Positions 6,731 to 11,471 of a stretch of DNA of 11,471 nt are shown piece by piece; position 1 is the stretch's first letter; each line of letters starts with the position of its first letter. The DNA is taken from the NCBI GenBank assembly GCA_900551135.1, contig URUX01000070.1, positions 1 through 11,471 of the forward strand. Direction: 5' to 3'. Below the pieces are notes generated by a model. That model saw only the letters and a list, made by a program, of their open reading frames with translations, did no database searches and had not been told where the DNA came from. Source of the DNA: an uncultured Clostridium sp. (lineage in GTDB: Bacteria; Bacillota; Clostridia; Lachnospirales; Lachnospiraceae). The position numbers and the translations under genes are program-made.

Positions 6731-8209
6731 ATGAAAATCGGATTTGATAACAACAAATACCTTACCATGCAGTCCCAGCATATTCGGGAAAGAATCGGCC
6801 AATTCGGAGATAAACTTTATCTGGAATTCGGCGGCAAGCTTTTTGATGATTACCACGCAGCCCGTGTTCTTCCAGGTTTTGAGCCGGACAGCAAGCTCCG
6901 GATGCTCCTCCAGCTGGCAGATCAGGCCGAAATTTTAATTGCCATCAGCGCCGCTGATATTGAAAAAAACAAAGTCCGGGGCGACTTGGGCATTACCTAT
7001 GATGTGGATGTGCTTCGCCTGATTCAGGAATACACGGACAAGGGACTTTACGTCGGCAGCGTTGTCATCACCCAGTATTCTGGTCAGTCCAGTGCTGATC
7101 AGTTTAAAACCAAGTTAGAGCATATGGGGATTAAAGTGTACCGTCATTATATAATCGAAGGGTATCCCAGCAACGTTCCCCTGATCGTCAGCGATGAGGG
7201 ATATGGAAAGAATGACTATATCGAGACTTCCAAACCTCTGGTTATCATTACCGCTCCCGGACCTGGCAGCGGTAAAATGGCTACCTGCTTATCCCAGCTT
7301 TACCACGAGAATAAGCGGGGAATCAAAGCCGGCTATGCCAAATTTGAGACCTTTCCTATCTGGAACCTGCCCTTAAAACATCCGGTCAATCTGGCTTATG
7401 AGGCTGCTACTGCTGATTTAAATGATGTCAACATGATTGATCCTTTCCATTTGGAGGCATATGGAAAGACTACCGTCAACTATAACCGGGATGTAGAAAT
7501 CTTCCCAGTGCTTAATGCCATTTTTGAAGGCATTTATGGAGAGAGCCCATATAAATCCCCTACCGACATGGGTGTAAATATGGTAGGAAACTGTATCATT
7601 GATGATGATGTGTGCTGCGAAGCTTCCCGCCAGGAAATTATACGCCGGTATTATGAGGCTCTGGTTCGTCTGGTTCACGAGGATTCCACCCAGGAGGAAA
7701 TCTACAAAATCGAACTTTTAATGAAACAGGCAAAGACCAGTCCGGAGATGCGCTCCGTCATTAATCCCTGTAAAGAACTGGCAAAGAAGATTCAGGCTCC
7801 GGCTGCAGCCATGGAACTGGAAGGCGGTACGATTGTTACCGGTAAGACCAGCAACTTATTAGGTGCTTCTGCTGCCCTTTTGCTGAATGCTGTAAAAGTC
7901 CTTGGCAATATTCCTCACGATGTACATCTGATTGCTCCTTCCGCCATTGAGCCGATTCAGACCCTGAAGACTACTTACTTAGGCAGCAAAAACCCCAGAC
8001 TTCACACAGACGAGGTGCTGATTGCCCTGTCAATGTGCGCTGCCACAGACCGCAATGCACAGATTGCCTTAGAGCAGCTTCCCAAGCTTCGCGGCTGTCA
8101 GGTTCACACATCCGTCATGCTGTCCTCAGTCGATATTAATATGTTTAAAAAATTAGGCGTTCAGCTGACTTCTGAACCTATTTACGAACACAAAAAGATT
8201 TACCATTAA
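6731..8209 (+). CDS. DUF1846 (UPF0371) family protein
   Basis: The 492 residues match the DUF1846/UPF0371 family along their whole length; the family is widespread in Firmicutes and Actinobacteria and its biochemical function is not established to my knowledge. Recognisable segments are MKIGFDNNKYLTMQSQHIRERI at the start, LEFGGKLFDDYHAARVLPGF (31-50), AISAADIEKNKVRGDLGITYD (71-91), APGPGSGKMATCLSQLYHE (175-193), ETFPIWNLPLKHPVNLAYEAATADL (206-230) and GKTSNLLGASAALLLNA (371-387). The APGPGSGKM loop resembles a nucleotide-binding P-loop but lacks the canonical spacing and the Ser/Thr. No signal peptide or membrane helix is seen, so it is probably cytosolic. An AGGAG site lies 12 bases before the ATG, a slightly long spacing. 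It is a single-gene transcript with its own promoter, structured leader and strong terminator. Confidence 0.93.
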   Translation: MKIGFDNNKYLTMQSQHIRERIGQFGDKLYLEFGGKLFDDYHAARVLPGFEPDSKLRMLLQLADQAEILIAISAADIEKNKVRGDLGITYDVDVLRLIQEYTDKGLYVGSVVITQYSGQSSADQFKTKLEHMGIKVYRHYIIEGYPSNVPLIVSDEGYGKNDYIETSKPLVIITAPGPGSGKMATCLSQLYHENKRGIKAGYAKFETFPIWNLPLKHPVNLAYEAATADLNDVNMIDPFHLEAYGKTTVNYNRDVEIFPVLNAIFEGIYGESPYKSPTDMGVNMVGNCIIDDDVCCEASRQEIIRRYYEALVRLVHEDSTQEEIYKIELLMKQAKTSPEMRSVINPCKELAKKIQAPAAAMELEGGTIVTGKTSNLLGASAALLLNAVKVLGNIPHDVHLIAPSAIEPIQTLKTTYLGSKNPRLHTDEVLIALSMCAATDRNAQIALEQLPKLRGCQVHTSVMLSSVDINMFKKLGVQLTSEPIYEHKKIYH

Positions 8210-8213
8210 ATCC

Positions 8214-8284
8214 AAAAACCCCGGAATCTTTCCTGAAACCTTTGTATTTCAAACACCGGTTTCAGCGATGATTCTGGGGTTTTT
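8214..8284. terminator. Long bidirectional intrinsic terminator between convergent genes
   Basis: AAAAACCCCGGAATC (8214-8228) pairs with GATTCTGGGGTTTTT (8270-8284) through one G-U pair, and inside it CTGAAACC (8233-8240) pairs with GGTTTCAG (8258-8265). The plus strand ends in five T residues and serves the DUF1846 gene, whose stop is 5 bp before. The run of A residues on the far side gives a U-tract for the leftward nitroreductase transcript. The inner stem and 17-nt loop make it longer than a minimal terminator. Confidence 0.88.
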
Positions 8285-8288
8285 CTTC

Positions 8289-8858
8289 TTATAAAATAAT
8301 TTCTTCCAAACTTCTCTTTGGCACATAATGCACCTGATTTTCATCCCGGTAATAGGTGGTGCTGCCATCTTCTCCTACTGGAACCGTTACAATGGTTTCC
8401 TTCGGTTTTCCCAAAGCCAGCACCAGGCTGATATGGTATCGCTCTGAATCCAGCTTTAGAGTCCGGGCTAACTGGGAGCGGTTAATGCTTCCTAACATGC
8501 AGCCGCCCAAACCTTTTTCTGCCGCTCCCAGCATTATGGTCTGGGCGGCAATTCCTTCATCCCACATCTTGCTTTTTGCAATGCTCTCATCACATACAAT
8601 CACAATATAAGCAGCAGGACGTTCTCCTTCTTCCGGACCGTCCCAATCCGGCAGAGCGCCTGCCCAGGCCAGAGACGGGTATATTCTGGCGCAAATTTCC
8701 TCATCTGCAGCCAGATAATACTTTAAAGCCTGGCAATTCGCGCTGGATGCCGTCATTCTGGCTAAATCGGTCAGTTCTCTCAAGGTATCTTCACTGATTC
8801 GCTCGCTCTGGTAAAACCGGCGGCAGGAACGGTTTTTTAATACCAAATCCTTTAACAT
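8289..8858 (-). CDS. Nitroreductase-family FMN protein
   Basis: The 189-residue protein belongs to the nitroreductase superfamily, homodimeric FMN enzymes that use NAD(P)H to reduce nitro compounds, quinones, enones or other acceptors; the physiological substrate here is unknown. The FMN-binding residues are recognisable: RSCRRF (10-15), TASSANCQ (36-43, with Ser39, Asn41 and Gln43), and EKGLGGCMLGSI (114-125). LALGKPKE (147-154) is the typical closing strand. Trp99-Asp-Glu-Gly-Ile-Ala-Ala-Gln (99-106) begins the central helix. No signal peptide is seen. The ATG overlaps the last 7 bases of ftsH, and its AGGAGGG site lies in the final ftsH codons, so the two are almost certainly one translationally coupled operon. 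It ends at the bidirectional terminator. Confidence 0.9.
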   Translation of the reverse strand: MLKDLVLKNRSCRRFYQSERISEDTLRELTDLARMTASSANCQALKYYLAADEEICARIYPSLAWAGALPDWDGPEEGERPAAYIVIVCDESIAKSKMWDEGIAAQTIMLGAAEKGLGGCMLGSINRSQLARTLKLDSERYHISLVLALGKPKETIVTVPVGEDGSTTYYRDENQVHYVPKRSLEEIIL

Positions 8859-10762
8859 GTCTCACCCTCCTGAAGGCCTGTGCCTGTCTCAGCCGTCTCA
8901 GTCTGTTTCTCTTCTGCCTGTACTCTTCGGAAAATCTCCATAAATTCTTTTCCGGTAATCGTCTCTTTCTCAATCAGGAATTCCGCAATCTTATCCAGCG
9001 CCGTCCGGTTCTCAGACAGAAGACGTTTTGCCTCTTCATAAGAGCGCTTTAAGATAGCCATTACTTCCTGATCAATCTCAGCTGCCGTTGCATCACCGCA
9101 GTTTAATACGGTTCGTCCGCTTAAATACATATCCTCCTGGGTTGCCAGTCCCATAAGGCCAAAGCGTTCTGACATACCGTACTGGGTTACCATGGCTCTG
9201 GCAATGCGGGTAGCCTGTTCAATATCATTGGCTGCACCGGTTGTAACCGTATCAAATACGATTTCCTCTGCAGCACGGCCTGCCAGAAATCCTACCAGCA
9301 TGGCGTTAATCTCTTTCTTGGTATTGAGGAATTTTTCCTCCTCCGGAACCTGCATCACATATCCCAGCGCTCCCATGGTTCTGGGAACAATGGTAATCTT
9401 CTGCACCGGTTCAGCATCTTTTTGAAGGGCGCTGACTAATGCATGGCCAACCTCGTGGTAAGAAACAATCCGTCTCTCTTCTTTGCTCAGGATTCGGTCT
9501 TTCTTTTCTTTACCAACTAAAACCACTTCCACTGCTTCAAATAAATCCTTCTGGGAAACAGCCTGTCTGCCGTTTTTAACCGCATTAATGGCCGCCTCGT
9601 TCATCATATTGGCCAGATCCGCTCCCACAGCTCCGGAAGTTGCCAGGGCAATCTCTTCAAAATCTACGCTGTCATCCAGCAGTACATCTTTGGAATGAAC
9701 CTTTAAAATATTGACTCTTCCCTTTAAATCCGGTTTATCCACAATAATCCGCCGGTCAAAACGGCCCGGACGCAGAAGAGCCGGATCCAGAATCTCCGGA
9801 CGGTTGGTCGCACCAAGTACCAGAAGACCCTTAGAGGAATCAAAACCATCCATTTCTGACAGCAGCTGGTTTAAGGTCTGCTCCCGTTCATCATTTCCGC
9901 CGCCGAATCTGGTATCGCGGCTTTTACCAATGGCATCAATTTCATCAATAAAGATAATGCATGGTGCCGACTGCTGGGCCTGTTTAAATAAATCCCGGAC
10001 TCTGGATGCGCCTACGCCTACAAACATTTCCACAAAATCCGAACCGGACAGGGAATAAAACGGTACCTGGGCTTCTCCTGCTACTGCCTTTGCAAGCAGT
10101 GTCTTACCCGTTCCAGGAGGGCCTACCAGAAGAGCACCCTTGGGAAGTTTTGCACCAATCTGGGTATATTTGGCCGGATTATGAAGGAAATCTACAATCT
10201 CTGTCAAAGACTCTTTTGCTTCATCTTCTCCCGCCACATCCTTAAAGGTAATGCCGGTTTCCTTCTGTACATACACCTTGGCGTTGCTTTTGCCGACACC
10301 CATTATGCCGCCGCCTCCCATACGGCGCATCATAAAGTTCATAAAAATCACAATAATGATAAATGGAATGACAAAACTGATAATTGACTCTAAAATAATG
10401 CTGGAATCTGTCTTCTGCTCCTTAATATCTACGCCGTGAGCCAGAAGCCGTTCGGCATTGTTATAATCCGTAGGTACTTTCACCGTATAGTAACGGATTA
10501 GCTGGGAATACTCGGAAGCCTCCTTCTTCGGATATATGGTAATCTCGGAATTTCCAATAAGGACTGCTTCTACCTTTCCAGCCTCTACCATTTCCACATA
10601 CTGGGTATAAGAAAGTTCCTGAGTGGAATTTTTTGTGACCATATCCCGCATCAGCGTAATGACCATCAGCGTAATAATTGCCGCAATTACCAGGACCAGG
10701 ACGGTCTGGCCATTAGGCGACATTTTACCGTTGTTCTTATCCTGATTGTTGTTATTATCCAT
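8852..10762 (-). CDS. ftsH: ATP-dependent zinc metalloprotease FtsH
   Basis: FtsH is a membrane-anchored hexameric AAA+ protease that degrades misfolded membrane proteins and selected cytosolic regulators. The 636 residues include a hydrophilic Asn-rich N-terminus, membrane segment 1 (about 20-38), an extracytoplasmic domain (about 45-115) and membrane segment 2 (about 121-145). The AAA domain follows with Walker A GPPGTGKT (214-221), pore loop MFVGVG (246-251), Walker B IIFIDE (269-274) and arginine fingers in RPGRFDR (331-337). The zinc site is HEVGH (436-440), with Asp513 in TGAANDIEQAT as the probable third ligand. The C-terminal tail after about 612 is Gln/Glu/Thr rich. The ATG has an AAGGAG site 11 bases upstream. 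In many Firmicutes ftsH follows tilS and hpt; here neither is present and ftsH heads its own operon with the nitroreductase gene downstream. Confidence 0.98.
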   Translation of the reverse strand: MDNNNNQDKNNGKMSPNGQTVLVLVIAAIITLMVITLMRDMVTKNSTQELSYTQYVEMVEAGKVEAVLIGNSEITIYPKKEASEYSQLIRYYTVKVPTDYNNAERLLAHGVDIKEQKTDSSIILESIISFVIPFIIIVIFMNFMMRRMGGGGIMGVGKSNAKVYVQKETGITFKDVAGEDEAKESLTEIVDFLHNPAKYTQIGAKLPKGALLVGPPGTGKTLLAKAVAGEAQVPFYSLSGSDFVEMFVGVGASRVRDLFKQAQQSAPCIIFIDEIDAIGKSRDTRFGGGNDEREQTLNQLLSEMDGFDSSKGLLVLGATNRPEILDPALLRPGRFDRRIIVDKPDLKGRVNILKVHSKDVLLDDSVDFEEIALATSGAVGADLANMMNEAAINAVKNGRQAVSQKDLFEAVEVVLVGKEKKDRILSKEERRIVSYHEVGHALVSALQKDAEPVQKITIVPRTMGALGYVMQVPEEEKFLNTKKEINAMLVGFLAGRAAEEIVFDTVTTGAANDIEQATRIARAMVTQYGMSERFGLMGLATQEDMYLSGRTVLNCGDATAAEIDQEVMAILKRSYEEAKRLLSENRTALDKIAEFLIEKETITGKEFMEIFRRVQAEEKQTETAETGTGLQEGETC

Positions 10763-10813
10763 ACGTACTTACTCTCCTTCTGAAAAAGCGTATTATAACG
10801 CCTATTCTATCCC

Positions 10814-10842
10814 ATTATAATGTTAGTCTTTCCATAAATCAA
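10814..10842 (-). promoter_or_regulatory. Sigma-A-type promoter for ftsH and the nitroreductase gene
   Basis: On the minus strand, -35 TTGATT (10842-10837) and a consensus -10 TATAAT (10819-10814) have a 17-bp spacer. The expected start of transcription is near 10807, giving a leader of about 45 nt. A second TATAAT lies at 10797-10792 but has no good -35 box at the right spacing. Confidence 0.75.
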
Positions 10843-10968
10843 GGAAAACCACTTTAAAATGTATGAAAATTTCCTAAATTTCTTTCCATCTTTTGCAAAA
10901 CCATCCATCCCGATTTTTTTCTCCATCAGGCGGGCATATTAATACCAGCACAGAGGAAGGAGAAATCT

Positions 10969-11157
10969 ATGAAAAAAACAGAATCCCATATCATTTCCTA
11001 CCATGAACATGACGACAGAGAACAGATTCAGGCCTGTTCTGCCATGGACTGCACAGGGCTGATTCCTGCTTTGCCGGAAAATGAGGAACAGCTGGAGGCT
11101 TATGAAGAATTGTATCCATTTCTGACAAAGGCATCCCCTGCTGCAAAAACAAAGTAA
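10969..11157 (+). CDS. Small 62-residue protein of unknown function with a Cys-x4-Cys pair
   Basis: I do not recognise a named family. The case for a real gene is strong: AAGGAG (10957-10962) lies six bases before the ATG, and a terminator hairpin follows the stop by 16 bp. The protein has no signal peptide or membrane segment. It contains YHEHDD (11-16), then CSAMDC (23-28) leading into TGLIPALPENEEQLEAYEELYPF, an acidic, probably helical stretch, and a basic Ala/Lys tail. The two cysteines four residues apart, with upstream histidines, might bind a metal or form a disulfide; this is inference. The motif pattern gives me an unverified impression of a conserved small protein of Lachnospiraceae. 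It is divergent from ftsH across 206 bp and converges on the TRAP gene. I found no convincing promoter on the plus strand. Confidence 0.75.
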   Translation: MKKTESHIISYHEHDDREQIQACSAMDCTGLIPALPENEEQLEAYEELYPFLTKASPAAKTK

Positions 11158-11173
11158 TCTCCTTATAACGTCA

Positions 11174-11225
11174 ACCATGGAGCGGAAATCAGTTCAGAAG
11201 ATTTCCGCTCCATGGTCTATTTTGT
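11174..11225 (+). terminator. Intrinsic terminator after the small gene
   Basis: A perfect 16-bp stem, 11175-11190 with 11200-11215 (17 bp with the flanking A-T pair at 11174/11216), surrounds a 9-nt loop, followed by a broken T-tract (TCTATTTTGTC). On the minus strand it lies straight after the TRAP-protein stop codon but lacks a U-tract there, so it fits the small plus-strand gene best. Its strong stem may still stabilise the 3' end of the leftward transcript. Confidence 0.8.
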
Positions 11226-11471
11226 CTCTTCAAATTGTTTTCCCTTTTCTACAATCCGGTTAATCACATCCAGATAATCTGCGCAGAATTTTTTATATAG
11301 CGGCTGAACAGCCTGACGGAAACGGCCTCTTTCCAGCATGTCCATAACCACGATTTCACATCCTGCCTCCCGGACTTTCTGCTCCGAAGCCTTTTGACGT
11401 CTTCCCCAAACCTCTCTTTCATACTTAGCCGACTCTCTGGCACACTGCAGAATAATTTCCTGATATTCTCC
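11217..11471 (-). CDS. dctP: TRAP-transporter solute-binding protein, DctP family (C-terminal fragment at window edge)
   Basis: TRAP transporters are secondary importers in which a secreted or lipid-anchored DctP-type receptor delivers organic acids or similar solutes to DctQ/DctM membrane subunits. Only the last 84 residues are visible, translated leftward from the right edge to the TAG at 11217-11219. The fragment has the family's C-terminal pattern: helix ARESAKYEREVWGRRQKASE (11-30), then VREAGCEIV, followed by FRQAVQPLYKKFC (51-63) and a final helix DYLDVINRIVE. The substrate cannot be told from this part. The start and upstream partner genes lie beyond the window. The assignment rests on pattern recognition of a short piece. 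Confidence 0.75.
   Translation of the reverse strand, partial: GEYQEIILQCARESAKYEREVWGRRQKASEQKVREAGCEIVVMDMLERGRFRQAVQPLYKKFCADYLDVINRIVEKGKQFEETK

Noticed and set aside
10787..10800. Short inverted repeat with a second TATAAT near the ftsH start
   Set aside because: Arms are only 4 bp and there is no -35 box at proper spacing, so it is not convincing as an operator or promoter.
10843..10968. Plus-strand promoter for the small gene
   Set aside because: Weak AT-rich candidates such as TATTAA at 10937-10942 lack a matching -35 box, so none is called.
10939..11178. Minus-strand 79-codon open frame opposite the small gene
   Set aside because: The plus-strand gene has the ribosome site and terminator; the minus frame has neither and reads as an antisense of it.
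1..11471. CRISPR array, tRNA or rRNA genes, insertion sequences, phage or defence genes
   Set aside because: No direct-repeat arrays, tRNA-like cloverleafs, transposase motifs or defence domains were seen on reading both strands.

Overview
The window is a compact, chromosomal, housekeeping-type stretch from a low-to-moderate GC Gram-positive bacterium, most likely a clostridium of the Lachnospiraceae type. The clues are HPr kinase/phosphorylase with RapZ and a Bacillus-type MurB, strong AGGAGG-like ribosome binding sites, sigma-A-type promoters, a lipoprotein with a DUF4015 domain, a DUF1846 protein, and the clostridial order uvrC-hprK-murB-rapZ. The genus cannot be fixed from the sequence alone.

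Left block (1-6418, all minus strand; transcription runs right to left): DUF4015 lipoprotein, DUF1653 protein, uvrC, hprK, murB and rapZ (rapZ runs off the left edge). The block has its own promoter in front of the lipoprotein gene. A terminator-like hairpin lies across the end of the DUF1653 gene, just before uvrC. A second promoter is embedded in the tail of uvrC and drives hprK-murB-rapZ. The block combines carbon catabolite control (HprK), cell-wall precursor synthesis (MurB), a nucleotide- or RNA-linked regulator (RapZ), excision repair (UvrC) and a surface lipoprotein.

Middle block (6419-8290): a 312-bp divergent intergenic region holds promoters for both directions. It is followed on the plus strand by a DUF1846 gene with a structured 5' leader and a long terminator that works in both directions.

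Right block (8289-11471): ftsH and a nitroreductase-family gene overlap by 7 bp and are transcribed leftward from a good sigma-A promoter. Divergent to them is a 62-codon gene of unknown function with a strong RBS and its own terminator. At the right edge is the C-terminus of a TRAP-transporter solute-binding protein (DctP family), transcribed leftward and converging on the small gene.

I see no mobile element, CRISPR array, tRNA, rRNA or defence system. The items most worth a second look are the small Cys-containing ORF, the hairpin overlapping the DUF1653 stop codon upstream of uvrC, the palindrome at the internal hprK promoter, and the stem-loop at the predicted 5' end of the DUF1846 transcript. 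I found no clear sign of a new multi-gene system.
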